64,000 nucleotides of DNA from CAZTDD01 sp964612675 (GTDB lineage: Bacteria; Hinthialibacterota; Hinthialibacteria; Hinthialibacterales; JAKPRU01): the NCBI GenBank assembly GCA_964612675.1, contig CAZTDD010000013.1, positions 16,690-80,689 on the forward strand, given 5' to 3'. Positions 35,574 through 44,407 of the stretch are shown here, one piece after another (within the stretch, counting starts at the first letter, position 1; each line of letters begins with the position of its first letter). The notes beneath the pieces were generated by a model that had not been told where the DNA came from, searched no databases, and worked only from the letters and a program-made list of their open reading frames with translations. The position numbers and the translations under genes are program-made.

Positions 35574-36983
35574 TCACCGATCCCTGTCCGGCGCGTTGGG
35601 CGCATTGACCTTCGGCAACCAGGCCCCAAGTTCATCCTTGGTATCTCGATAGCGAGGCTGATCCGCGAGGTTGGTCCACTCCAGCGGATCGTTGGTGTGA
35701 TCGTACAGCTCCTCCGTGCCGTCCGCGTACCGAATATACCGCCATCGCTCCGACCGAACGCTGTGGTTGTTGCGTCCGTGGGTTGTGAGGGCCGGGCGGT
35801 CCCATTCGGCGCGCGGGTTGTCGAGCAATGGAACCAGGCTGGCGCCTTCCCATACTGTTCTGGGTGTGAGACCGCATAGATCAGACAGTGTCGGGTAGAT
35901 ATCGAGCAATGTGACCGTCCGTTCGCAACGTTTGCCTTTTCGTCTCGAATCCGGTACCGAAATAATCAAGGGACAGTGAGTTGCCTCTTCCCATAGTGCG
36001 AATTTCCGCCAATGCAGTTTCTCGCCCAGGTGCCAACCGTGATCGCCCCATAACACGATAATCGTGTTATCCGCATAGGGACTCCTGTCCAGCGCGTCGA
36101 GAAGCCTGCCGACATTTGTGTCGGTAAAGGAGATCGAAGCCAGGTAGCCGGAAACCGCTTTTCGCCAGTTGTTGGTCTCGGTAACGTTCTTATGATCCTT
36201 CAGCCTGGCCATTCTCCTACCCGCTGGAGGCACATCGTCCAGATCGTCCTCGTTCACATTCGGGAGTGTGATTTCTTCCGGCGGATAGAGGTCGAAGTAC
36301 TCCGGAGGGACATACCACGGCAGGTGCGGGCGAAACAGCCCGCAGGCGAGGAAAAACGGTTTGCTGTGATCCTGCTGTAGGAAGTCGATCCCCCACCGGA
36401 CGACTTTCGTATCGTCCATTTCTTCATCGGAGACATTGACCGGCCCCCAGTCGAAATGGGCGGTGTTGGGGATACCGTTCACCGGTCTGTTTTCCGGCTG
36501 CGGGTCGCCTCCTTTTGGAATATATTTGTGCCAGCTGTCTTCGTCCTGCGAATAGCGGCCATGGAATATCTTTCCGCGTCCGTACACCTTGTATCCGTGG
36601 TCTTTGAAGTGCTGCGGAAGTGTGACCGCGTCGGGCATCACCGGCCGCCAGGGTTGTCGGTTGGTATAGACCCCGGAGGTGGATGGACGAATCCCGGTCA
36701 AGAGGCTGGCGCGTGACGGGTTGCATGCCGGGGCCGAGCAATAGGTCCGTGTGAACAACACACCGCGTTGCGCCAGACGGTCGATGTTGGGGGTTTTGAC
36801 ATCGGGATGACCGCCCAGACAGCCGGTCCAGTCGTTCAAATCATCGATGGCGATAAAAAGGACGTTATAGGGTTTCCCGTTTCCCGCGCTTGTGCGGACG
36901 TTCTGAAACCCGCACCCTGCGAGCGCCGTACCGGCAGCCCCATATATCGATTGTCGAAGAAACTCTCGTCGGCCATGTGTCAT
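35574..36983 (-). CDS. Tat-exported lipoprotein sulfatase (type I, FGly)
   Basis: This encodes 469 residues. The N-terminus has both a Tat motif (RREFLRQ, 5-11) and a lipobox (LAGC, Cys24), pointing to a folded, membrane-anchored exported enzyme. The catalytic cysteine C87 lies in APACNPSRASLLTG, the C-x-P-S-R motif converted to formylglycine by an FGE or anSME enzyme that is not in this window. Metal ligands start at IAIDDLNDW (D47, D48). The sequence is of the iduronate-2-sulfatase-like group. It removes sulfate esters from glycans. The start overlaps the stop of the upstream hydrolase gene as ATGA. Confidence 0.93.
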   Translation of the reverse strand: MTHGRREFLRQSIYGAAGTALAGCGFQNVRTSAGNGKPYNVLFIAIDDLNDWTGCLGGHPDVKTPNIDRLAQRGVLFTRTYCSAPACNPSRASLLTGIRPSTSGVYTNRQPWRPVMPDAVTLPQHFKDHGYKVYGRGKIFHGRYSQDEDSWHKYIPKGGDPQPENRPVNGIPNTAHFDWGPVNVSDEEMDDTKVVRWGIDFLQQDHSKPFFLACGLFRPHLPWYVPPEYFDLYPPEEITLPNVNEDDLDDVPPAGRRMARLKDHKNVTETNNWRKAVSGYLASISFTDTNVGRLLDALDRSPYADNTIIVLWGDHGWHLGEKLHWRKFALWEEATHCPLIISVPDSRRKGKRCERTVTLLDIYPTLSDLCGLTPRTVWEGASLVPLLDNPRAEWDRPALTTHGRNNHSVRSERWRYIRYADGTEELYDHTNDPLEWTNLADQPRYRDTKDELGAWLPKVNAPNAPDRDR

Positions 36984-37846
36984 GATGGGTCTCCTTTTAG
37001 GCCTGCCTCTACCAGAAACCGGCGAATTCCGTCGGTATAGACTTCTCCCGAATCGATGAAGCCGCCGTTATGACCGCCGGTGATTTCCAGGAACATCTTC
37101 GGTTCGGAAGCAGCCTCGAAAAGCGCTTGGCCGTGGTGATAAGGAATGATGTCATCTTCAGGACTGTGAATAACAAGCACAGGACATACAACACGCGGGA
37201 TTTTGGACAGCGAATCATACTGCATGGTCACAATCCAAGAGACCGGCAAAAACGGATAAACCTCTTTGCCCACCGCGATTGTCGAAGTAAAACTGCTCTC
37301 AACAATCAATGCCGCCGCATCGTCGACTTTCGACGCCAAATCCACCGCCACAGCACCCCCAAGCGACCTGCCGAAAATCACAACTTGATCGGATGTGGTT
37401 TTTGCATAATCAAACGCCGCCCGCGTATCCATATAGGTTCCTTCTTCACTCGGACGACCGTTACTCCGCCCATACCCGCGATAGTCGAAAATCAAAACAT
37501 TTAATCCTAATTCGTGAAAAAGACGGATGGATTCCAGACGATGACTGATGTTCCCGGCGTTCCCATGACAGAAAAGCAAAGTAGCGGATGCATTTTCGCT
37601 TGGAATAAACCAGGCATGGATTTTCACTCCATCCTCGGCAGTCAAACTCACATCGGTATAGGTAAGACCGATATCGCTGGGCTTGGCGTCGAGTGTTCGG
37701 GAGGGAATATACAGATTGACACGCTCGAATGCCCGCAGCGCCCAATACAAAACAATCAAAAGAACAATGATACTGAGAGCTGTGGTCACTTTGCGCCTCC
37801 GTGGTTGCTCTACATTCTGCTCCGAGGACATCATATCAGCACCCAA
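36980..37846 (-). CDS. Membrane-anchored alpha/beta hydrolase (S33/BEM46-like)
   Basis: This 288-residue protein has one N-terminal membrane helix (about 22-39), then an alpha/beta hydrolase fold. The oxyanion segment LLFCHGNAGNIS (90-101), the nucleophile elbow GRSLGG (Ser161), an acidic SPEDDIIPY and a late TGGHNGG supply the catalytic set. The family (BEM46/ABHD13-like) has broad or unknown substrates. It is encoded just ahead of the sulfatase with a 4-base ATGA overlap, so the two are co-translated. Confidence 0.88.
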   Translation of the reverse strand: MGADMMSSEQNVEQPRRRKVTTALSIIVLLIVLYWALRAFERVNLYIPSRTLDAKPSDIGLTYTDVSLTAEDGVKIHAWFIPSENASATLLFCHGNAGNISHRLESIRLFHELGLNVLIFDYRGYGRSNGRPSEEGTYMDTRAAFDYAKTTSDQVVIFGRSLGGAVAVDLASKVDDAAALIVESSFTSTIAVGKEVYPFLPVSWIVTMQYDSLSKIPRVVCPVLVIHSPEDDIIPYHHGQALFEAASEPKMFLEITGGHNGGFIDSGEVYTDGIRRFLVEAGLKGDPS

Positions 37847-37895
37847 ATTGGAAGCGTGTATTCAAAGAGTCCGCCGGCATTTACGAATTCCCACC

Positions 37896-39821
37896 TCACG
37901 CCGCTCGATAGGTTTCCGAAGTTTCCACAAGTGTCCGGGCAGCGTGGCGCAAGAGCCACCAACCCGCGAGAACCACAAGAACGCAATGAACGAGCAAAAA
38001 TAGGATTCCAGCGCCTGCCACCTCGGTAAATGGATGGGAAAGCCGTAACCCCATTAGATTGATGCTTCCGCTGGGAAAAAGTGAAGAAATAATCGTGAGT
38101 GGACTCGCCAAAATAAAAGGAAGCGTACCCCATGACGACGAGAGCAGACTTACCATCGACTCCCCCGAATCATTCCAATTGGACGGCGCTTCGCCGGAAA
38201 AAAGATGGACACAAAAAAGAGGGACAAGAATAAATCCCAACACCAGCAACGACGAAACCAGCAGCGCGACATTCGACTTGGGATATTTTACCGAGCAATA
38301 AAGACTGATCGACGTATAAAAAAACAACGAACTGATTAACAGAAGAGGATAGAACATCAGCGCGACAAGGTCGCTGAATCGAGCGATCAAATCAACGTCA
38401 TAATCGAACCACGCCGCGATCATCACAACAACCATTCCCGGCAGATACAGAGTCAACGCCAGGATCAAACTCGAAAGAAAACTGGTGCGATATTTGGCAA
38501 GAAGAATATTCTGCGGTGTGAGCATGGTCACCCGCAACATGTCCAGTGTATTTCTCTCATATTCGGAAGACACCGCGGTCGCGGCCAGTGGAACGGTGAA
38601 CAATGCGGCGGCAAGATACGGCAGCGAAAGAAACAACCATGAACCTTTGAAGGACGCCAAAGGTAAAGTGATGATCGAGATCATCAAGGCGACATACAGC
38701 AGCCGCAGCATCACATCGATGTGTCCCAACCACTGAACCCGTTGTTCCAACAGGTATACGGGATTGTGGTCTTCATCGAACATCCCGCTCTTTACCGCAA
38801 CACCGCGCGCTTTGACATCTTCATTCACGAACGATGACGATTCCTGAATTTCCTCCAGACTCTCCTTACGCGGTCCCGGACCTTCAACCACATGCCACAT
38901 CCGCCACCGGGCAACGGCAAAACACACAAGCGCGATCGTTCCACTGATAAGCGCGAAACTCAAAACCGGCCCTCCCAACAGGAATTCGCCCTGTCCGGGA
39001 CCCGAAGATTGTACGTTGATCCCAAATACCCGCAGCGGTAAACCCCATGTTCGGGCGGATGTCTCAGGGAACAGCAAATGTCCCAGCGCGGCAAACGGGC
39101 TGAACCAGTCCCAATCCCCCAGAACTCCCGGCCGGTTCTCCCAACTCATTTTTGTGATGTAGTGCCACACCGAGGCATGATAGGGAAGAATGATCGCAAA
39201 AAAGAAAATCAGGCCGAATGCAAGAAGATAAACCTCGTAAACATGTCGGAAAAAAGCCGAGCAGAAAAGTCCAACCGAACCGTACAACAACGACGCCGAA
39301 ATCAAAATAATGTATGCCCCCGCGACTTCCTGACCGGACAGCCCTCCTGCTAGAAAACAAAGCGCCATCACCGGCGCGGCACCCAAAAGCAGCAGAACCA
39401 GGAACGCCATCGAGGAGACCAGTTTCTGGAAGAGAATCCGCGAGAGACTCACCGGAGACGAAACAAGAAGACCAAGCGTTCCCCGTTCGCATTCTCCCGC
39501 GATAGCGGGCGCTGTCAGAAACGGTGTCAAAATGGTGAGGATAAAGAGTTGGCCCCGTGCAAGATTGTGGAACAAGAGTTTGCCCGCGAGGGAGGGATTT
39601 ATGGACTGCGTCTCGCCCAGTATCCACGCTCCTGCAAACCGCCCCCAGCTATCCAGAAGGAAAAGAAGCAAGCCTGTCAGAAAGAGAAAGAGACACCAGA
39701 AAGCCTTCCGGCTGCGAAGAAATCCTTTTACCTCGCGAGAAAAGACCGGCCAGGACGTGACCGGCCCCCGCAGGTCGTCCTTAGAGACTTTGGAAAATCC
39801 CGGCAGAACCATTAAGGGCAT
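37896..39821 (-). CDS. ABC-2 type exporter permease, double-length
   Basis: This encodes 641 residues with around a dozen hydrophobic helices in two similar halves, about 35-320 and 360-640. Each half has the ABC-2 pattern: GTLGLLVSSPVSLSRILFQK in the first, NTLDMLRVTMLTPQNILLAK in the second (the conserved ERGTLxxLxxxPxS-like coupling segment). It probably forms the channel of an exporter with the ATPase at 42730 and the GldG-like protein at 40129, which are divergent from it. It is followed on the minus strand by the hydrolase and sulfatase genes. M4 is a possible alternative start. Confidence 0.85.
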   Translation of the reverse strand: MPLMVLPGFSKVSKDDLRGPVTSWPVFSREVKGFLRSRKAFWCLFLFLTGLLLFLLDSWGRFAGAWILGETQSINPSLAGKLLFHNLARGQLFILTILTPFLTAPAIAGECERGTLGLLVSSPVSLSRILFQKLVSSMAFLVLLLLGAAPVMALCFLAGGLSGQEVAGAYIILISASLLYGSVGLFCSAFFRHVYEVYLLAFGLIFFFAIILPYHASVWHYITKMSWENRPGVLGDWDWFSPFAALGHLLFPETSARTWGLPLRVFGINVQSSGPGQGEFLLGGPVLSFALISGTIALVCFAVARWRMWHVVEGPGPRKESLEEIQESSSFVNEDVKARGVAVKSGMFDEDHNPVYLLEQRVQWLGHIDVMLRLLYVALMISIITLPLASFKGSWLFLSLPYLAAALFTVPLAATAVSSEYERNTLDMLRVTMLTPQNILLAKYRTSFLSSLILALTLYLPGMVVVMIAAWFDYDVDLIARFSDLVALMFYPLLLISSLFFYTSISLYCSVKYPKSNVALLVSSLLVLGFILVPLFCVHLFSGEAPSNWNDSGESMVSLLSSSWGTLPFILASPLTIISSLFPSGSINLMGLRLSHPFTEVAGAGILFLLVHCVLVVLAGWWLLRHAARTLVETSETYRAA

Positions 39822-39872
39822 TCCGATTCACCTGCTTGCTTCGAATGATGTAAGTTTGCTTCTCCCGGCCGT

Positions 39873-39918
39873 CGGCTCGGCGGGAGCCTCGCCCTCCCTG
39901 GACCTCGCCCTCCCTGGA
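39873..39918. repeat. CGGCTCGGCGGGAG repeat with 16-bp tandem duplication
   Basis: Bases 39873-39898 are identical to 124-149. Directly after, the unit CCTCGCCCTCCCTGGA is present twice in tandem (39887-39902 and 39903-39918). It lies in the 307-base divergent spacer 39822-40128, which otherwise shows no gene. Confidence 0.75.
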
Positions 39919-40128
39919 TCCCCACAGATCGGACAGGGCATCTCTAGAGTACCAAACCGGGCGATGGAGCCGGAGGGAATGCCGTTTCTGATCCGACGAA
40001 TGGGAGTTCCAGCGCCGGAAAAAATCCTCTCCCTGCACGAGGCGGCGAAACGAGGTTATGATCTGCTGACAGAGAAGCAAGATCAGACTACCCTAACTGC
40101 AAAGTGCAGATACGCGGCGGGGTGAAAT

Positions 40129-42708
40129 GTGCCAACGTCCGATCCGTTCACAGGTCTCTGGAAATCGATGACTGCAAACGGAACCCTCCTGCTTCTTGCG
40201 CGACTGGTGGTGCTGGGATGTGTGGTTGCTCTTGGCGTTCAGGGCGCTACCCAGCCCGAAGAACAAGAAGACCTTCCTGTACAAACAACACTCGTTCTGG
40301 GATTCGATCCGGACCTACCCATTCGACGAGTGAATTCCTGGACTCCTGTTTCCGCCCTGCTTGAAAACAACGGCGACCCGATCAAAGGGCAACTCGTCGC
40401 ACAGGTCTTCTACGGGGAACTCGCCACAGACATGACCTATTCCTGCCCCGTGGACCTGCCCACGGGATCGAGAAAGGTCTATCGATTGTCTGTGTTTCTC
40501 TCGGGGGAGGGCGTTGAGGTGCAGGTTCGGCTGGACTATGACGACAAAGAATTCGTGCTCGGACAACTGGCCGCCCCACCGCTCGATGATAATTTCGAAA
40601 TCGTAGCCGCCCTTACCGACCAGCGCGACAGTCTCGATTTCATGGGGACGGTATGGGATGAGCTCGCGGAAGAAGGCACGACGCGGCGGATGCTGTATAC
40701 ACAGCCACGAAACCTGCCGTCGGAATGGATCGCCTACCAGGGTCTGGACACATTGGTCTGGGCGAGAGGTCCATCCGATCCCCCCGTTCAGCCCGAGCAA
40801 CTTGCCGCATTTCGGCAATGGTTGACCATGGGTGGGCGGCTTGTCGTGTTCGTTGGGTCGTTACGGCAGGAGCTGGCTGATTCGCCATGGAGCGAGTATC
40901 TTCCTATCGATCTCACAGGAACCGAAACCTTGGCAGCGGGTCGCCTTTTCGAAGGACCGGCGCTGCACGAGCCCGAGCCGATACAGCGACCGCTTGTGAT
41001 TTCTGTCGGCCGGGTCCTGGAATCGTTGAATCCGAGAGTCCTATTGCGGTGCGGCGATATTCCTGTCGCTCTCGAAGCCGAGTGGGGTGCGGGCTCGGTG
41101 ATCTATTGTGCCTTCGAGCCGCAAACCGGTCTGTTCGCCGCGGAACCGACCTCGCTTCACCTGTGGGATATTCTGCTGGCTGGATTGGGCAGTCTGCCGG
41201 TTTCTGTCACAACCCAAATGGATCCGACAGTCTCCTACCTTCTGCGATCCCAGCTGCAGGCGGAATTGCCCAGTGCCTGGTTTATCGCCGGTTTTTTGGG
41301 ACTTTACATCATTCTGGTTGTTCCACTGAACTATCTTGTCTTTCGCCGACTCAAGAGGCTGGAATGGGCCTGGCTCATGGTTCCGGTCTGGGCAATCATT
41401 TTCAGCGTCGCGGCATACTACATCGGCGCGATCTACCAGCGCGGCGCAGTAAGCTACACAGAACTCAGTGTGATCGAGACGTTTCCTGAAAGTACGCATG
41501 GGCGCTCGACATCGTACATGTCGATCTACTCGCCGGTCCGAAGTTGGTACAACGTCAAATTCGCAAATCGTGACGTGTTCCCGTTGGTCGTCACAGAGAT
41601 GAACACGGAGAGCACAGCTCTATCCGTATCTCCGGTTGATTCGTTGTCGGTGCAGTACGGTCCAGACACAACAGTAATCGAGGATGTCCTTATCCACCAT
41701 TGGTCGCAACGAGTCGTCAAGGCGGCGCACAATACGGAGATGGGGAAAGGGCTGAAGATTGACCTTCGCTGGGAAGGCTCCCGCTTGCGGGGCGAAATCG
41801 CAAACCAAACGCCGTACACCATCCGCAGACCGACGCTTTACGTAATGGATCGCCGGTACAATCTTGGCAGACGGCTGGAATCGGGCGACACGTGCTCGAT
41901 ACCGGAGTCGTTTCAGCCCTATGACGCCGAACAGGTGGAGGAAGAGATTTTCAACGTGGGTCGGCGGCGATTTCGGCCACGACGGTGGGAATTGGATCTT
42001 GGCGTCGTCTATCGGTATTGGCTGGATGCCGATCCCTTCGGAAGACGGTTTTCGCTTGTCACCGGGGATGTCGACAGATTGCTGCTTCGTCCGGAGCTGG
42101 GGCGACCTGTCGATCAGGAGACCGGCCGAGCGCTTCTCGCGGTATTATTCAACACCTACAGTTGGCCGAGAGGTGTCTTCACGATTCCGTCTGACAGCTG
42201 GCATTTCGAAAGTCTTTTCGCGACCGGAACGCCGTTTGTCGCCCCGAGTCTTGATAAGACCTATCAGATATCGTCAGAAGAATCGATTGAATACGCGATG
42301 CTCACCGATTTCAATGTACGCGGTGCACAGGTTCGGGGGCTTCGAATCACACCTGTCGTAAGAGAACTCCGCTATCAAGGCCCGGAGCCGCAGAGATTCC
42401 GCGGAAGACTCCCTTCACAGCGTCCGCGCGGACGCCCCATCAGCGACCCCGACGATTTCCCTGTTTTCTATATACGCAACACCCACACAAAGGAGTGGAG
42501 ACCGATTCAGTGGAAATTAACGGATTCGGGAAACGTGACCGGTGATGATATCGGGGATCCGCATATGTATGTCAAGCTTCGAAGCGGAAGCCTGTTCATC
42601 CGTGCCGAGAATCCTTCGGAGGAAACCATTGAGATTACGGAAGATTCCCTGAAAATCGAACTGGATGTGGAATACCCCGGCTCCGCCGGAGGCGGTGGAA
42701 TCCTGTAA
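40129..42708 (+). CDS. Membrane protein of ABC-export cluster, GldG-like
   Basis: This encodes 859 residues from GTG 40129 with GGGGTGA just upstream; ATG 40168 is an alternative that starts at the signal sequence. A hydrophobic N-terminal segment (LLLLARLVVLGCVVALGVQG) is followed by a large beta-rich exported part with a flavodoxin/GATase-like stretch (LVWARGPSDPPVQPEQLAAF, then MGGRLVVFVGS). Two close membrane helices at about 385-435 (FIAGFLGLYIILVVPLNYLV; VWAIIFSVAAYYIGAI) precede a second exported beta-rich part. This plan recalls GldG-type partners of ABC-2 exporters. The ATPase gene follows after 21 bases. Confidence 0.72.
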   Translation: MPTSDPFTGLWKSMTANGTLLLLARLVVLGCVVALGVQGATQPEEQEDLPVQTTLVLGFDPDLPIRRVNSWTPVSALLENNGDPIKGQLVAQVFYGELATDMTYSCPVDLPTGSRKVYRLSVFLSGEGVEVQVRLDYDDKEFVLGQLAAPPLDDNFEIVAALTDQRDSLDFMGTVWDELAEEGTTRRMLYTQPRNLPSEWIAYQGLDTLVWARGPSDPPVQPEQLAAFRQWLTMGGRLVVFVGSLRQELADSPWSEYLPIDLTGTETLAAGRLFEGPALHEPEPIQRPLVISVGRVLESLNPRVLLRCGDIPVALEAEWGAGSVIYCAFEPQTGLFAAEPTSLHLWDILLAGLGSLPVSVTTQMDPTVSYLLRSQLQAELPSAWFIAGFLGLYIILVVPLNYLVFRRLKRLEWAWLMVPVWAIIFSVAAYYIGAIYQRGAVSYTELSVIETFPESTHGRSTSYMSIYSPVRSWYNVKFANRDVFPLVVTEMNTESTALSVSPVDSLSVQYGPDTTVIEDVLIHHWSQRVVKAAHNTEMGKGLKIDLRWEGSRLRGEIANQTPYTIRRPTLYVMDRRYNLGRRLESGDTCSIPESFQPYDAEQVEEEIFNVGRRRFRPRRWELDLGVVYRYWLDADPFGRRFSLVTGDVDRLLLRPELGRPVDQETGRALLAVLFNTYSWPRGVFTIPSDSWHFESLFATGTPFVAPSLDKTYQISSEESIEYAMLTDFNVRGAQVRGLRITPVVRELRYQGPEPQRFRGRLPSQRPRGRPISDPDDFPVFYIRNTHTKEWRPIQWKLTDSGNVTGDDIGDPHMYVKLRSGSLFIRAENPSEETIEITEDSLKIELDVEYPGSAGGGGIL

Positions 42709-42729
42709 GAAAAACCCACGAGGAACCCC

Positions 42730-43656
42730 ATGATACGAATTCATAAATTCACCAAGCGCTATGGCGATCTGACGGCGGTGAAGGACTTCAGTTTGACCGT
42801 GGAACAGGGGGACATCTTTGGGTTCATCGGCCCCAACGGCGCCGGCAAAACAACAACGATCCGGTTTCTTGCTACGTTGCTGAAACCGACCTTCGGGGAA
42901 GCGTGGATCGACGGGCACAGCGTCACCCGAGAACCGATGAAGGTACGTCACTCAATCGGCTACATGCCCGACTCGTTCGGCGTGTACGAAGGGATGCGAG
43001 TGTGGGAGTATCTCGATTTTTTCGCCGCCGCATACAGCATCAAGAAAAACAAGCGGCGGGATATTATCCGTGATGTGATTCAGCTGCTCGATCTGGAGAA
43101 CAAACAGGACGATTTCGTCGAGGGATTGTCGCGCGGCATGAAACAGCGTCTCTGTCTCGCCAAAACGTTGCTGCACGACCCAAAAGTCCTGATTCTCGAC
43201 GAACCCGCCTCGGGGCTCGACCCACGCGCCCGCCACTATATCAAGGAATTGCTCAAAGAACTCCAGCGGATGGGAAAAACCATCTTTATCTCCTCGCATA
43301 TTCTCTCCGAACTGGCCGACTGCTGCAACAAGATCGGCATTATGGAACGTGGGGTACTTTTGGCCGCCGGTGAAGTGAGACAGATCCTCAGCCAGGTTCG
43401 AGAGAACATGGTTTTGGAAGTGGAAATGCTGGAGGAATACCCGGAGGCGGAAGCAGTGTGTCGTGAGCATCCGGGGGTACAGAATGTCGAGATGTTGGGA
43501 ACGATCATTCGGCTGGAATACGCCGGGGATATTCGCGAGATTCCGTCTCTTCAGAAACAGCTGCTGGATCGCGGCGCGCCGGTCCTGTTCTTCCGGGAAG
43601 TACCCGCGAATCTGGAAGAAGTGTTTATGAAAGTCACGAAGGGCGAAGTGGCTTGA
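42730..43656 (+). CDS. ABC transporter ATP-binding protein (ABC-2 exporter type)
   Basis: This 308-residue protein has GAGGAA upstream of ATG. Walker A is GPNGAGKTT (34-42), the signature LSRGMKQRL, Walker B VLILDEPASGLD, and the H-loop SSHILSE. The C-terminal 80 residues form the extra domain common in drug- and polysaccharide-exporter ATPases (DrrA/CcmA-like). It should energise the permease encoded at 37896 together with the 40129 protein. The cargo is unknown. Confidence 0.93.
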   Translation: MIRIHKFTKRYGDLTAVKDFSLTVEQGDIFGFIGPNGAGKTTTIRFLATLLKPTFGEAWIDGHSVTREPMKVRHSIGYMPDSFGVYEGMRVWEYLDFFAAAYSIKKNKRRDIIRDVIQLLDLENKQDDFVEGLSRGMKQRLCLAKTLLHDPKVLILDEPASGLDPRARHYIKELLKELQRMGKTIFISSHILSELADCCNKIGIMERGVLLAAGEVRQILSQVRENMVLEVEMLEEYPEAEAVCREHPGVQNVEMLGTIIRLEYAGDIREIPSLQKQLLDRGAPVLFFREVPANLEEVFMKVTKGEVA

Positions 43657-43700
43657 TGGGAGAACGATTTTGAAAGAGTGGACATCGAGAAGCGCCGTGC

Positions 43701-43928
43701 TCATCCGTTATTCCCAGAACACGTCAACGCTTCGCTTTGGCGATCCAGCTCAGCAAGGGCGTTCTGAATCAGATCGACCTCCCGGGATTCGAAGTACGCC
43801 TCGCCGCATTGAGTACAAACCCAAGCAGGTACAGCGTCCCAGTGCACGTGATACCCGTTTCGGTCGATCGTGAAAGGTGCCGTTCCCTTCTCCATCTGAC
43901 CTTTACAATGAATGCACTCCATTATCAT
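43701..43928 (-). CDS. YgiT-type zinc finger protein (antitoxin-like)
   Basis: This encodes 75 residues from the ATG (43928) that overlaps the DUF4258 stop codon as ATGA. Two zinc knuckles, C5-x2-C8 and C38-x2-C41, with the WVCTQCGEAYFE pattern match the MqsA N-terminal/YgiT family. It lacks the C-terminal helix-turn-helix domain of full MqsA. It is the likely partner of the upstream DUF4258 protein, by analogy with MqsR-MqsA order (toxin first). Confidence 0.85.
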   Translation of the reverse strand: MIMECIHCKGQMEKGTAPFTIDRNGYHVHWDAVPAWVCTQCGEAYFESREVDLIQNALAELDRQSEALTCSGNNG

Positions 43929-44242
43929 GACCTCATCCTGTAATCGCGAGTCCATCGCCGTTCGTCTGGGATATAGGCTGTGATTATCGCAAGGTACTCG
44001 TTCTTCGGCGAACAGACAACGTGAATGGGGCGATCTTCGACACCAAATCCCAAAACGAGACAGCTATGCCCCCGACTATTGTCTGGACAATCCTCAATTA
44101 CGTTACCCATTCTCACCACGTTTTCTACTTCACAATTTGAGATCATTCGATCCGACCTGGCCATCTGCCTGACAGCATGAGGCAGGAATAGCACTCTCTT
44201 TTCGGCCGCTTCTCTTATCTTCCGGAGGATTTCCTCGTGCAT
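43925..44242 (-). CDS. DUF4258 domain protein (toxin-like)
   Basis: This encodes 105 residues from ATG 44242 (GTG 44254 is also possible). The DUF4258 pattern is clear: FLPHAVRQMARSDRMISNCE, then VENVVRMGNVIEDCPDNSRG, and HVVCSPKNEYLAIITAYIPD at the end. DUF4258 belongs to the RelE/MqsR/BrnT-like small-RNase superfamily and is often paired with YgiT-type zinc fingers. The 4-base overlap with the next gene supports a two-gene toxin-antitoxin operon. Activity is inferred, not shown. Confidence 0.85.
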   Translation of the reverse strand: MHEEILRKIREAAEKRVLFLPHAVRQMARSDRMISNCEVENVVRMGNVIEDCPDNSRGHSCLVLGFGVEDRPIHVVCSPKNEYLAIITAYIPDERRWTRDYRMRS

Positions 44243-44407
44243 TCGCCCGATCACAAAACTTGTGACTTTACAGCTGGTATATTATCTCACAGAAGAGAAG
44301 AAAGAAACCGACTGTCTCCAGTTCCGGTAGGAAACATTACTCGGCTCTGACTGTCTCTGTAAAATCTCCGGTACCGTCAAAAACTACATCTGGGATGGGG
44401 TTCGGTC

